Positions 18,847 through 28,360 are shown, counted from the stretch's first letter. The stretch: DNA of 64,000 bases from Candidatus Accumulibacter proximus (GCA_016709675.1 JADJMH010000001.1:558001-622000); one strand, 5' to 3'. Made by a program: numbers and translations. The notes: generated by a model not told the origin, from the sequence alone.

Positions 18847-19674
18847 TCAACGCAGGCAGCCGCCGCTGACTCGTTCGACGCCGGACAGGTCGAGCCAGGA
18901 GGCCACGTCACTCAGCCCTGCCGCGTGCAGTAAATCGCGCACTGCGGCTGCCTGATCGTACCCGTGCTCGATCAGCATCCAGCCACCCGGCCGAAGATGC
19001 CTGGCGGCGTTACCGACGATCACGCGAATACAGGCTAGACCGTCGCCACCAACCACGCCATCAGTCAGCGCCGTCTGTGGCTCAAAAGGCAGACCGTTCT
19101 GCTGCAGGTGCGGATCACCATCGATCACATAAGGGGGGTTGGCAACAATCAGATCAAAACGCTCCCCCCCCAGCGGTGAATACCAGTCACCGAGCAGGAA
19201 GCGGACGTCGGCCGTATGCCGCCGGGCATTGACGCTCGCCACTTCAAGTGCCCCCGAGCAAACGTCGACCGCGGTGATCGTGGCCTCTGGGAGCAAGCGC
19301 TCGAGGGTTATCGCCAGGACACCAGAGCCGGTGCCGAGATCGACAATATTCGGTGCGGGCAGCTGTCGCCCCTTTTCCACCGCAAGATTGACCAGCAGCT
19401 CCGTTTCGGGACGTGGAATCAAGACGGCGGGGGTAACCATGAACTCAAGGCCGTAGAAACCCGCCGAGCGAAGCAAATAAGCCAGAGGCTCGCCACCAGC
19501 TCGACGTTTGACGAGCGCGTCGAGTCGCGCCAGCAGATCAGCCGATAGTGGGCGAGTCGGATGGGCAATCAGATCAGCGTGGGTACAACCGGCAACGTTC
19601 TCGACAAGCAGGCGGGCGTCAAGCCGATCAATGCGCTGGCTGGCCGCGCGCCAGGCCTCTGCGATACTGGTCAT
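18847..19674 (-). CDS. prmC: Release factor glutamine methyltransferase PrmC
   Basis: SAM-dependent enzyme methylating the Gln of the GGQ motif in class I release factors. The 275-residue protein has a helical N-domain, then a Rossmann fold with VDLGTGSGVLAITLERL (SAM site) and the catalytic NPPY (VANPPYVIDG). It sits directly downstream of prfA, its substrate gene, in the standard hemA-prfA-prmC order. Confidence 0.96.
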   Translation of the reverse strand: MTSIAEAWRAASQRIDRLDARLLVENVAGCTHADLIAHPTRPLSADLLARLDALVKRRAGGEPLAYLLRSAGFYGLEFMVTPAVLIPRPETELLVNLAVEKGRQLPAPNIVDLGTGSGVLAITLERLLPEATITAVDVCSGALEVASVNARRHTADVRFLLGDWYSPLGGERFDLIVANPPYVIDGDPHLQQNGLPFEPQTALTDGVVGGDGLACIRVIVGNAARHLRPGGWMLIEHGYDQAAAVRDLLHAAGLSDVASWLDLSGVERVSGGCLR

Positions 19675-19762
19675 GCGCCGATTCAGCGATCAGCGAAAAC
19701 CATCGGCAAGAAGTCGCCTCGCCGGACAAGATGCAACACGGCATGAATCCTTGACCATGCCA

Positions 19763-20845
19763 TCACTCGCTCTCGGCTAGCATCGCGAGTTGATCAGCCT
19801 GATATTCCTCCGTCAGGGCAGCGATCAACTCGTCAAGGTCGCCGTCGAGGATGGCCTCGATCTTGTACAAGGTCAGGTTGATGCGATGGTCGGTGACTCG
19901 CCCTTGTGGGAAGTTGTAGGTCCGAATTCGCTCGGAACGGTCGCCACTGCCGATCAGATTCCGGCGCGCCGAGGCGATACTCGCGTGTTGCTCACGCTCC
20001 TGCATGTCCCTGATTCGCGCGACCAGGACTGACAACGCCTGCGCCTTGTTCTTGTGTTGCGAGCGATCATCCTGACATTCGACGACGATGCCGGTCGGCA
20101 GGTGCGTGATGCGCACAGCCGAGTCGGTCTTGTTGATGTGCTGCCCACCGGCACCCGACGCCCGGTAAGTATCAACCCGAATCTCTGTCGGGTTGATCTG
20201 TACGTCGTCAAGCGCATCGGCCTCAGGCATGACCGCGATCGTGCAGGCCGAGGTATGGATACGACCTTGTGTCTCGGTGTCCGGAACACGTTGTACGCGA
20301 TGACCGCCAGACTCGAACTTGAGCCTCGAGTAAACGCCGTTGCCGATGATGCGTGCGATCACTTCGCGATACCCTCCGAGGTCTGAGACGCTGGCTGAAA
20401 CGACTTCCACCTGCCAGCGTCGGCGCTCGGCGTATCGGGTGTACATCCGGAACAGACTGCCGGCAAATAGCGCCGATTCGTCACCACCCGTACCCGCCCG
20501 AATTTCAAGGAAGACATTTCGATCGTCTTTGACATCCTTCGGCAACAGCAGCTTCTGCAGATTGGCCTCAATCTCGGGCAGGCGCTCCCTGGCCAGGGCG
20601 ACTTCTGCCTCAGCCAACTCCCTCATTTCCGGATCGGCCAGCATCTCGAGCCCCGACGACAGGTCGTTCTGCGTTTGCCGCCAGGCCTGGTAAAGTGCAA
20701 CCACCGGACCAAGCTCCGCGTGTTCGCGTGACAGTTTGCGATATTCACCCATATCGCGTGTAGCTTGGCCACTGGCCAGCATCCGGTCGAGTTCGTCGAG
20801 ACGGCCGACGAGATGCTCAAGTTTGTCGCGAATGCTCGGGTTCAT
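19763..20845 (-). CDS. prfA: Peptide chain release factor 1
   Basis: Reads UAA and UAG stop codons and triggers peptide release. The 360-residue product carries the GGQ motif at residues 233-235 and the RF1 codon-recognition tripeptide of P-x-T form (Pro188-Asp-Thr190, commonly PAT), within RVPDTETQGRIHTSA. It lies between hemA and prmC, as in many proteobacteria. Confidence 0.97.
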   Translation of the reverse strand: MNPSIRDKLEHLVGRLDELDRMLASGQATRDMGEYRKLSREHAELGPVVALYQAWRQTQNDLSSGLEMLADPEMRELAEAEVALARERLPEIEANLQKLLLPKDVKDDRNVFLEIRAGTGGDESALFAGSLFRMYTRYAERRRWQVEVVSASVSDLGGYREVIARIIGNGVYSRLKFESGGHRVQRVPDTETQGRIHTSACTIAVMPEADALDDVQINPTEIRVDTYRASGAGGQHINKTDSAVRITHLPTGIVVECQDDRSQHKNKAQALSVLVARIRDMQEREQHASIASARRNLIGSGDRSERIRTYNFPQGRVTDHRINLTLYKIEAILDGDLDELIAALTEEYQADQLAMLAESE

Positions 20846-20915
20846 TGAAGAGTCGGTTCAAGCCGGAAGTCTGGAGGAAAACACTTCGCGAGACGAGGTC
20901 AGGCGACGATCACCA

Positions 20916-22178
20916 CTACTCGCCAAGGTGCGGATCCAGATGCAAGTGGAACAGCTGTGCCACGACGGACTGCAACTCATCTCGGTCGCTGCCGGCCCGG
21001 GTCAACGCCTGTGTCGGTGCGTGGAGAAACTTGTTGGTCAGCCGGTGCGAGAACTGGTCCAGCACGCGTGCCGGGTCTTCGCCTTTGGCCAGCAACCGCA
21101 GCGCGAGCTCGATTTCATGCCGCCGCGCTCGCTCGGCAGCATCCCGAAGCGAGCGAATCACCGGCACTGTACCACGCGTAGCGAGCCAGCGCAGAAATGC
21201 CTCGACACGCTCAGCAATGATCGCTTCGGCATCGACGACCGCTGCCTGGCGTGACTCGAGGCCGGACTCGACTACATGCGCAAGATCATCGATCGTATAG
21301 AGAAAGACATCATCCATGTCGCCAACCTCACGCTCGATGTCGCGCGGAACAGCCAGATCGACCATGAACATCGGGCGATGGCGGCGCAGTTTGATGGCGC
21401 GCTCGGCCATCCCCAGACCAATGATCGGCAGCGGACTGGCCGTACACGAAACGACGATATCGAAGTGCGACAATCGCTCGCCGAGTTCCTCGAGCCTGAT
21501 TGCCGTGCCGCCAAGACGATCTGCCAGCGCGCGGCCACGCTCGACCGTTCGATTGGCGATGACCACCTGCTTAGGCTGCTGGGCCACGAAATGCCTCGCA
21601 CACAGGTCGATCATCTCGCCCGCGCCAATGAGCAGAATCCTCTGATCGGCAATGCGCTCGAAGATGCGCCCTGCCAAACGCACAGCGGCAGCCGCCATGG
21701 AAACGATATTGGCACCGATTGCCGTCGTCGAGCGCACCGCCTTGGCTGCAGCAAAGGAGTGTTGAAAAAGCTTGTGCAAAGTGGTGCCAAGCGTGCCAGC
21801 CTCGTCGGCAGCACGAACCGCTTCTTTCATCTGACCAAGGATTTGGGGCTCGCCGAGAACCATCGAATCAAGCCCACTGGCAACACGGAAAGCGTGGCGA
21901 ATGGCGTCGCGTTCTGGATAGCTGTAAAGGTATGGCTCGATCTCGTGGCGGGCCAGGCCATGATATTCAGCCAGCCAGTGCGTTGCCGCCTCCGGCACAT
22001 CGGTAGCAACATAGACTTCGGTCCGATTGCACGTGGAGAGAATCGCTGCCTCGTGAACCGGCTTACAGCGCGTCAGGTCAGTCAGTGCCTCGGGCACCCG
22101 TTCAGCGTGAAAAGCCACCTGCTCACGAACCGAAAGGGGCGCTGTGTGGTGGTTGATGCCCAGGGTGAACAGCGGCAT
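20916..22178 (-). CDS. hemA: Glutamyl-tRNA reductase HemA
   Basis: NADPH-dependent reduction of glutamyl-tRNA to glutamate-1-semialdehyde, the committed step of C5-pathway tetrapyrrole synthesis. The start at 22178 gives MPLFTLGINHHTAPLSVREQ, the family N-terminus (420 residues). The frame extends ten codons upstream without family similarity. The catalytic Cys50 lies in AILSTCNRTEVY, and a Rossmann domain (about 180-315) and a C-terminal dimerisation helix follow. An extended -10 promoter lies 42 bases upstream. Confidence 0.96.
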   Translation of the reverse strand: MPLFTLGINHHTAPLSVREQVAFHAERVPEALTDLTRCKPVHEAAILSTCNRTEVYVATDVPEAATHWLAEYHGLARHEIEPYLYSYPERDAIRHAFRVASGLDSMVLGEPQILGQMKEAVRAADEAGTLGTTLHKLFQHSFAAAKAVRSTTAIGANIVSMAAAAVRLAGRIFERIADQRILLIGAGEMIDLCARHFVAQQPKQVVIANRTVERGRALADRLGGTAIRLEELGERLSHFDIVVSCTASPLPIIGLGMAERAIKLRRHRPMFMVDLAVPRDIEREVGDMDDVFLYTIDDLAHVVESGLESRQAAVVDAEAIIAERVEAFLRWLATRGTVPVIRSLRDAAERARRHEIELALRLLAKGEDPARVLDQFSHRLTNKFLHAPTQALTRAGSDRDELQSVVAQLFHLHLDPHLGE

Positions 22179-22219
22179 TCTTCGAAGACAGTAGGCAAGG
22201 GGTGGCAAGTCGGCCGACG

Positions 22220-22228
22220 ATTATATCA
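22220..22228 (-). promoter_or_regulatory. Extended -10 promoter of hemA
   Basis: On the minus strand this reads TGATATAAT: a perfect TATAAT with the TGn extension. It is about 42 bases before the hemA start codon. No good -35 is present, which fits an extended -10 promoter. Confidence 0.55.
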
Positions 22229-22314
22229 CTGGCACCACCAGGCCCTTGAGAGCGATATTCTGCCGCCACCAGCGAGTCAGGCGACACCCCGGCCCCCGGG
22301 GGGGGGGAGCACCC

Positions 22315-22342
22315 AAAAAAAAGCCACGGCGCGCCGTGGCTG
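22315..22342 (-). terminator. Intrinsic terminator after the PbpG-type peptidase
   Basis: On the minus strand the perfect 10-bp palindrome AGCCACGGCGCGCCGTGGCT (22323-22342) is followed by nine T residues. It stands 17 bases beyond the peptidase stop, isolating that gene from hemA downstream. Confidence 0.85.
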
Positions 22343-22358
22343 ATCGTCGGCCAAAGAA

Positions 22359-23603
22359 TCACCCGCGAGCAGCCAGCCGGCCGCCCGCTGATGCACTCTC
22401 CATCCAGCGTTTGATGCGATTGGCGTCGCCGATACGAGTCTGCTTGCCCGCCGAGTCAAGCAGGACAATGACCACTGGTTTGTCGGCAACCTGCGCCTGC
22501 ATCACCAGGCACTTACCCGCTTCCCGAATGTAGCCCGTCTTCGACAACCCGATCGCCCAAGTCGGACTGCTGACCAACTGATTGGTATTATGGAAGTCAA
22601 GCTCACGCCCTTTCACTTCGACGCGCGCTCCGGGGGTTGTCGAGAACTCGCGAATCAGGGGATAGCGATGTGCAGCAGCAACCATGCGAGCCAGGTCATG
22701 CGCCGTGGATACGTTGTTGCTGCTGAGGCCGGTCGGGTCTTCAAAACGCGTGTCTTTCATGCCGAGGGACAGAGCCTTGCGATTCATCGCCGCGACAAAG
22801 GCCTGCAGGCCTCCGGGATAGTGACGACCGAGTGCGTTGGCCGCACGATTTTCCGAGGACATCAGCGCCAGCAAGAGAGCAGTTTCGCGAGTGATCTCAG
22901 CGCCGACGCCGAGGCGCGAGCGACTGCCGCGGAGATAATCCACATCCTCGTCGCCAATCGTGATCGGGGCCTGCAGATTGGGGAGACTGTCAAGAACAAC
23001 CATCGCCGTCATCACCTTGGTGATCGAAGCGATCGGTACGACGGCGTTGGCGTTCTTCTCATAAAGCAGCTCGCCACCTTCCCCGCCAATCACCAGTGCT
23101 GATCCCGACTGAACAGCCAACTTCCCGGGTTCCTGCCAGATGTCGACATTAGGGGCGAGATCCTTGGTCAAATTCCGCTTCTGTACCGCGTGCGTCAAAG
23201 CGCTGGTCGCTGGTACCGGGGTGTACGCGACGTTTCGCGCTAGGGTTGTAGGTTTGGCCTTCGCTGGCCCGGCTACCGCGTTGTTCTTCTGGGCCAGCCG
23301 TACGGCCTCGCCTTTGGCAGCTACCGGCTTAACTTTCCCCTTTGCTACCACCGGAATGCCCGTCTCCTTCTCCGATTGAACCCTACCGCCCTTGCTCAGT
23401 TTGGCGTTGCTCGCTATCGGAGTGGCCGTACCCTTCTTGGCTACCGGCGCGACCTTGCTCTTCGGTGCTGCCTGAGCGCCCCTGCCGTTCTGGGATTCAG
23501 CCCTGCCCTTAGCCCTCTCCACTGCCTCTGCAGCCCCCATCGCGAACATCGTCGTGCCCACGACAGAAAACCCCAGCACCAGTGCCATCAGCGTCATTCG
23601 CAT
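22359..23603 (-). CDS. pbpG: D-alanyl-D-alanine endopeptidase (S11 family, PbpG-like)
   Basis: Periplasmic penicillin-binding peptidase acting on peptidoglycan cross-links. The start at 23603 has AGGAGG 7 bases upstream and begins with a signal peptide (about residues 1-26, ALVLGFSVVGTTMFAMGAAEA); the frame is open to 23711 without support. A Lys/Ala/Val-rich low-complexity linker follows (about 30-150). The catalytic domain has SITK (Ser193, Lys196), SEN in MSSENRAAN, and KTG in SKTGYIREAG. The 414 residues exceed E. coli PbpG (about 310) because of the linker. Confidence 0.9.
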   Translation of the reverse strand: MRMTLMALVLGFSVVGTTMFAMGAAEAVERAKGRAESQNGRGAQAAPKSKVAPVAKKGTATPIASNAKLSKGGRVQSEKETGIPVVAKGKVKPVAAKGEAVRLAQKNNAVAGPAKAKPTTLARNVAYTPVPATSALTHAVQKRNLTKDLAPNVDIWQEPGKLAVQSGSALVIGGEGGELLYEKNANAVVPIASITKVMTAMVVLDSLPNLQAPITIGDEDVDYLRGSRSRLGVGAEITRETALLLALMSSENRAANALGRHYPGGLQAFVAAMNRKALSLGMKDTRFEDPTGLSSNNVSTAHDLARMVAAAHRYPLIREFSTTPGARVEVKGRELDFHNTNQLVSSPTWAIGLSKTGYIREAGKCLVMQAQVADKPVVIVLLDSAGKQTRIGDANRIKRWMESASAGGRLAARG

Positions 23604-23683
23604 CACAAGCCTCCTGCGCAATTCAATTTTTCCCAATTCTACAACAGGCCATAATCGGAACACCATAGGTGATGCAAAATAAG

Positions 23684-23702
23684 AAGATAGAGACACTATC
23701 TT
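23684..23702. repeat. Short inverted repeat upstream of the peptidase gene
   Basis: AAGATAG, a 5-base spacer AGACA, then CTATCTT form a perfect 7-bp dyad about 80 bases before the peptidase start. It could be an operator or a chance hairpin. Confidence 0.3.
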
Positions 23703-23819
23703 ATCTATCACATGATGTAACCGCCCCGGATCAAGAAAGCCTGTGAGGCTGCTCGGCGACGCGCGGGATCAACGTAGGCGAGACCAATCGGCGCGCTGCC
23801 GCCACGCGTAGAAACGTCG

Positions 23820-26120
23820 TCAGCGCTCATTCATCAGTTTGTCAACCACCGTCAGCGCGGTCATGTTAACAATCCGCCGCACCGTCGCTGTAGAAGTCAG
23901 AATGTGCACGGGTTGGGCAGCGCCCAGAAGAATCGGTCCAATCGTCAGGTTGTCACCGGAAGCGATCTTCAGCAGATTGAACGAGATGTTGGCGGCATCC
24001 AGCGTGGGCATGATCAAGAGGTTGGCCTGCCCTTTCAGGCGAGCGTCGCTTGGAAACACCCGCTGCCGGATGTGATCGTCGAGCGCTGCATCCCCGTGCA
24101 TCTCGCCCTCGACCTCGAGCCGTGGCGCACGCTCCTTGAGCAACCGCAGTGCCTCGCGCATTTTCAGTGCAGTTGGCGTGTTCTCGGAACCAAACGACGA
24201 GTGCGACAAGAGGGCGACTTTCGGTGTGACGCCAAAACGACGGACCTCGTCGGCAGCGAGCAGCGTCATGTCCACCAGTTGCTCTGCCGATGGATCGTAG
24301 TTGATGTAGGTGTCTGCCAGGAAAAGTGTGCGATCGGGCAGTACCAGAAGACTCATCGCATACAGGTTGCGGACTCCCGGCGCCAGACCGATAACATGCT
24401 CGACATACTCGCGATGCACATCGTGGCGCCCAAAAGTGCCGCAGATCAGCCCATCTGCGTCGCCCATGCGCACCATCATGGCGCCAAACAGCGAGGCGCG
24501 GCGCCTGACTTCGCGCCTGGCAAATTCGACCGAGACACCCTTGCGCTCCATCAAATGGCGGTACTCCCGCCAGTAGGGCTCGAAATGCTCGTCGAAGAAC
24601 TCGTTGTTGTCCGCATAGACGATGTCGAAGTCGGTCCCCGGGCTGACTCTCAGGTTGAGAGCTTCGAGTTTGCGCGTGATCTCACCTGGATGGCCGATCA
24701 GAATCGGTTTCGCTATTCCTTCATCGACGATGACTTGTATTGCACGCAGCACTCGATCGTCCTCCCCTTCAGCAAAAACAATCCGCCTTGGCGCCTGCTT
24801 GGCCTGAGAGAAGACCGGCTTCATGATCAAGCCGAAGTGATAGACGAACTCGTCCAGACTGTCCCGATAGGCCTCAATATCCTTGATTGGCCTGCTGGCG
24901 ACCCCGGAGTCCATTGCTGCCTCGGCAACCGCCGGCGCTATCTTGCCGATTAGCCGGGGATCAAAGGGGTTGGGAATCAGGTACTCCGGGCCGAAGTTGG
25001 CGTGTTTTTCGCCATACGCCTGGACCGCAACTTCCGATTGCTCGACCCGTGCCAACTCGGAGATCGCCTTGACGGCGGCCAACTTCATCGCCTCCGTAAT
25101 GGTAGTGGCCCCGACATCGAGTGCCCCGCGAAAAATGAAGGGGAAGCACAACACGTTGTTGACCTGATTCGGGTAGTCGGAACGGCCCGTGGCGATGATC
25201 GCGTCGTCACGCACTGCCTTGACATCTTCAGGCCTGATTTCCGGATTGGGATTGGCCAGAGCCATAATCAACGGCGAGGGCGCCATCCTGGCCACCATCT
25301 CCTTCTTGAGGACGCCACCAGCCGACAACCCGAGGAAGACGTCGGCTCCTGCGATGACCTCATTGAGGGTCCGGGCGTCGGTCTGCTTCGCGTACCGCCC
25401 CTTGATCTCATCCATATCCTCGACGCGCCCCTGGTAAACGAGCCCCTTGATGTCGGTCACCCAGATGTTATCGACCGGAATGCCCAGCATCACCAGCAAG
25501 TCGAGGCAGGCGAGTGCGGCAGCTCCGGCGCCCGAGGTCACCAGCTTGACCTGGTCAAGTTGCTTGCCTTGAAGGAAGAGACCGTTGAGGATTGCTGCAC
25601 CAACAACGATTGCGGTACCGTGCTGGTCGTCATGAAAAACCGGAATCCTCATCCGTTCACGCAGCTTCTTCTCGACGTAGAAGCACTCCGGCGCCTTGAT
25701 GTCTTCGAGGTTGATGCCGCCAAAGGTCGGTTCCAGGGAGGCGATGATCTCGACCAGGCGGTCGGGGTCGCGTTGCTCGATTTCGAGGTCGAACACGTCG
25801 ATATTGGCAAACTTCTTGAACAGCACCGCCTTGCCTTCCATTACTGGTTTGGCGGCCAGCGGGCCGATCGCGCCCAGGCCGAGGACCGCCGTGCCATTGG
25901 TAATGACGCCGACCAGATTGGCCCGCGAAGTGAGCGTGCTCACTTCGCCCGGCAAAGCAGCAATCTCTTCGCAGGCAGCAGCCACGCCGGGGGAGTAGGC
26001 CATCGACAGGTCATACTGGTTCGCCAGTTGTTTGGTCGGCTGTATCGACACCTTGCCGGGCTTTGGATTGCGGTGGTAGAACAGGGCGGCCGTACGTAAC
26101 TGGTCTTTTTCTTTGTTCAT
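23820..26120 (-). CDS. maeB: NADP-dependent malic enzyme with phosphotransacetylase-like domain
   Basis: Oxidative decarboxylation of malate to pyruvate with NADP. The 766-residue product has the MaeB architecture. A malic enzyme part (about residues 1-430) includes AYSPGVAAACEEIA, FHDDQHGTAIV and the ALANPNPEI region. A C-terminal phosphate acetyltransferase-like domain (about 430-766; RIVFAEGEDDRVLRA) is regulatory in characterised homologues rather than a working Pta. It is divergent from pckG, so both enzymes of the C4/C3 node sit together. Confidence 0.95.
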   Translation of the reverse strand: MNKEKDQLRTAALFYHRNPKPGKVSIQPTKQLANQYDLSMAYSPGVAAACEEIAALPGEVSTLTSRANLVGVITNGTAVLGLGAIGPLAAKPVMEGKAVLFKKFANIDVFDLEIEQRDPDRLVEIIASLEPTFGGINLEDIKAPECFYVEKKLRERMRIPVFHDDQHGTAIVVGAAILNGLFLQGKQLDQVKLVTSGAGAAALACLDLLVMLGIPVDNIWVTDIKGLVYQGRVEDMDEIKGRYAKQTDARTLNEVIAGADVFLGLSAGGVLKKEMVARMAPSPLIMALANPNPEIRPEDVKAVRDDAIIATGRSDYPNQVNNVLCFPFIFRGALDVGATTITEAMKLAAVKAISELARVEQSEVAVQAYGEKHANFGPEYLIPNPFDPRLIGKIAPAVAEAAMDSGVASRPIKDIEAYRDSLDEFVYHFGLIMKPVFSQAKQAPRRIVFAEGEDDRVLRAIQVIVDEGIAKPILIGHPGEITRKLEALNLRVSPGTDFDIVYADNNEFFDEHFEPYWREYRHLMERKGVSVEFARREVRRRASLFGAMMVRMGDADGLICGTFGRHDVHREYVEHVIGLAPGVRNLYAMSLLVLPDRTLFLADTYINYDPSAEQLVDMTLLAADEVRRFGVTPKVALLSHSSFGSENTPTALKMREALRLLKERAPRLEVEGEMHGDAALDDHIRQRVFPSDARLKGQANLLIMPTLDAANISFNLLKIASGDNLTIGPILLGAAQPVHILTSTATVRRIVNMTALTVVDKLMNER

Positions 26121-26477
26121 TCTTCACTCCCCTTGCGACTATCGGGCGATGGCAGATGCGCCGGTTCGCCGCCGGTCAAGTAATGACCTCTCATGACCAG
26201 CACCAAGGCCTTTCACCACAACGACACTTCTTGTGAACCGTGAGCGTCAGCCGGACCTGTGGCATAATTACACAAACTCTCACAGACTTGTAGCACCAAC
26301 GCCTAGCATGCTGTATCAGACCCCTGCACGAGGCTTGTTTATCGCCAGCCGCGACCGACGCGTCGCACCCGACTGGGCTGGAAAGACAATTTCGGCTCCC
26401 GGCCCTTTTGCTTTCGCTCTGCGCGCGCCGCTCCACGGTAACTTCCGCTTCTCTACCTTCCTTCGAGAGTGATTGCC
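26121..26477. other. Intergenic region between maeB and pckG
   Basis: This 357-base divergent spacer should hold promoters of both genes. I see only a near-palindrome, TGTGGCATAATTACACA, at 26258-26274. It contains a CATAAT that could serve as a -10 toward pckG, but no convincing -35 is present. No small gene with a credible ribosome binding site is visible. Confidence 0.4.
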
Positions 26478-28316
26478 ATGAACCAGACTGTTTCCATCAA
26501 TGCCCCCGACTACGTCAAACATGAACGCCTGAAAAAATGGGTTGCCGAAATCGCGGCACTCACCGAGCCTGCCCAGGTTGTCTGGGCCGACGGTTCGCAG
26601 GAAGAATACGACCGTCTCTGCGCCGAGCTGGTCGAGGCAGGGACCTTCATCAAGCTCAAGAAGCGCAAGAACTCGTTCCTCGCCTTTTCGGATCCTTCGG
26701 ACGTTGCCCGTGTCGAAGACCGCACCTACATCTGTTCCGAGAAAAAGGAAGACGCCGGTCCGACCAATAACTGGGAAGACCCGGCCAAGATGCGCGGAAT
26801 CCTCAGCGGCCTGTTCAAAGGTTGCATGAAGGGTCGGACGATGTACGTCATCCCGTTCTCGATGGGTCCCATCGGCTCGCCGATCGCCCAGATCGGCATC
26901 GAGATCACCGACAGCGCCTACGTCGTGGTCAACATGCGCATCATGACCCGTATGGGCAAGGATGTATTCCCGGTCCTCGGTACCGACGGCGTCTTCGTTC
27001 CGTGCGTGCACTCCATCGGTGCACCAAAGGAACCCGGCCAGAAAGATCCGCGCTGGCCGTGCAACCCGACCACCAAGTACATCGTTCATTACCCCGAAAC
27101 GCGTGAAATCTGGTCCTATGGTTCGGGCTACGGCGGTAATGCGCTGCTCGGCAAGAAGTGCCTGGCCCTGCGCATCGCCTCCAACATGGCGCGTGACGAT
27201 GGCTGGATGGCCGAACACATGCTGATCCTCGGCGTCGAATCTCCTGCCGGCGACAAGCATTACGTCGCCGCCGCCTTCCCGTCCGCCTGCGGCAAGACCA
27301 ACTTCGCGATGCTGGTGCCGCCGCAGAGCCTGAGCGGCTGGAAGATCACCACCATCGGCGACGACATTGCCTGGATCAAGCCGCGCAAGGACAAGGACGG
27401 CGTCACCCGCCTCTATGCGATCAACCCTGAAGCTGGCTTCTTCGGAGTCGCCCCCGGCACCAACGACAAGACCAACTTCAATGCCATGGCCTCGCTCGCC
27501 GAGAACACCATCTTCACCAACGTCGCACTGACCGACGACGGCGATGTCTGGTGGGAAGGCATGGGCCCGGCACCGGCGCACGCGATCGACTGGCAGGGCA
27601 ACGACTGGACGCCGGAGATTGCCAAGGAGAAAGGCACCAAGGCCGCTCACCCGAACTCCCGCTTCACCGCTCCGGCTGCGCAGTGTCCGTGCATCGACGA
27701 CCAGTGGCAGAGCACGGAAGGTGTTCCCATCTCGGCCTTCCTGTTCGGCGGCCGTCGTGCCTCGACCGTGCCGCTGGTCTGCCAGACTCGTGACTGGGAG
27801 CACGGCGTCTACGCTGCCGCCACCCTTGGTTCAGAAACCACTGCCGCCGCCTTTGGTCAGCAAGGCGTCGTTCGTCGCGACCCCTTCGCGATGCTGCCTT
27901 TCTGCGGCTACAACATGGCCGACTACTACAGCCACTGGCTGAAGATGGGCAAGGCAACCGACAAACCGGTGCCAATCTTCATGGTCAACTGGTTCCGCAT
28001 GAACGAGAAGGGCGAGTTCGCTTGGCCGGGCTTCGGTGACAATGCGCGCGTCCTCAAGTGGATCATCCAGCGCTGCGAAGGCAAAGTTTCCGCCAGGGAG
28101 ACCACTCTCGGCTGGATGCCCAACTACGAGGACCTCGACTGGTCCGGCAGCGACTTCTCCAAGGAAGAATTTGCCGGCGTCACCAGCCTCGACAAGCAGG
28201 CCTGGCTGAGCGAACTCGAAGGAGTGAAGGACTGGTTCGGAAAGATGGGCGACAAGCTGCCTGCCAAACTGGCGGACGTCCGCGACAAGTTCGAGAAGGA
28301 ATTCCAGGCAGCCTGA
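26478..28316 (+). CDS. pckG: Phosphoenolpyruvate carboxykinase (GTP)
   Basis: Interconverts oxaloacetate and PEP using GTP/GDP: gluconeogenesis or anaplerosis. The 612-residue product (ATG at 26478; an in-frame GTG lies three codons upstream) shows the GTP-PEPCK P-loop with the reactive cysteine, FPSACGKTNFAM. It also has FGGRR (PEP/oxaloacetate site), the substrate region SGYGGNALLGKKC, and length close to the animal/bacterial GTP family rather than the ATP family (about 540). Its own terminator follows. Confidence 0.97.
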   Translation: MNQTVSINAPDYVKHERLKKWVAEIAALTEPAQVVWADGSQEEYDRLCAELVEAGTFIKLKKRKNSFLAFSDPSDVARVEDRTYICSEKKEDAGPTNNWEDPAKMRGILSGLFKGCMKGRTMYVIPFSMGPIGSPIAQIGIEITDSAYVVVNMRIMTRMGKDVFPVLGTDGVFVPCVHSIGAPKEPGQKDPRWPCNPTTKYIVHYPETREIWSYGSGYGGNALLGKKCLALRIASNMARDDGWMAEHMLILGVESPAGDKHYVAAAFPSACGKTNFAMLVPPQSLSGWKITTIGDDIAWIKPRKDKDGVTRLYAINPEAGFFGVAPGTNDKTNFNAMASLAENTIFTNVALTDDGDVWWEGMGPAPAHAIDWQGNDWTPEIAKEKGTKAAHPNSRFTAPAAQCPCIDDQWQSTEGVPISAFLFGGRRASTVPLVCQTRDWEHGVYAAATLGSETTAAAFGQQGVVRRDPFAMLPFCGYNMADYYSHWLKMGKATDKPVPIFMVNWFRMNEKGEFAWPGFGDNARVLKWIIQRCEGKVSARETTLGWMPNYEDLDWSGSDFSKEEFAGVTSLDKQAWLSELEGVKDWFGKMGDKLPAKLADVRDKFEKEFQAA

Positions 28317-28335
28317 GCTTTCTCTGCAACCAAGG

Positions 28336-28360
28336 AGGCCGCCTTCGGGCGGCCTTTTTT
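28336..28360 (+). terminator. Intrinsic terminator after pckG
   Basis: AGGCCGCC, a TTCG tetraloop and GGCGGCCT run into six T residues, 20 bases past the pckG stop. This is a textbook rho-independent terminator. Confidence 0.9.

Noticed and set aside
23904..26099. Two long plus-strand frames (349 and 365 codons) opposite maeB
   Set aside because: Both are shadows of maeB codon bias; no ribosome binding site and no domain.
26316..27803. A 495-codon open frame antisense to pckG
   Set aside because: It mirrors the third-position GC bias of pckG, has repetitive Gly/Val/Asp/Arg composition and no recognisable domain.
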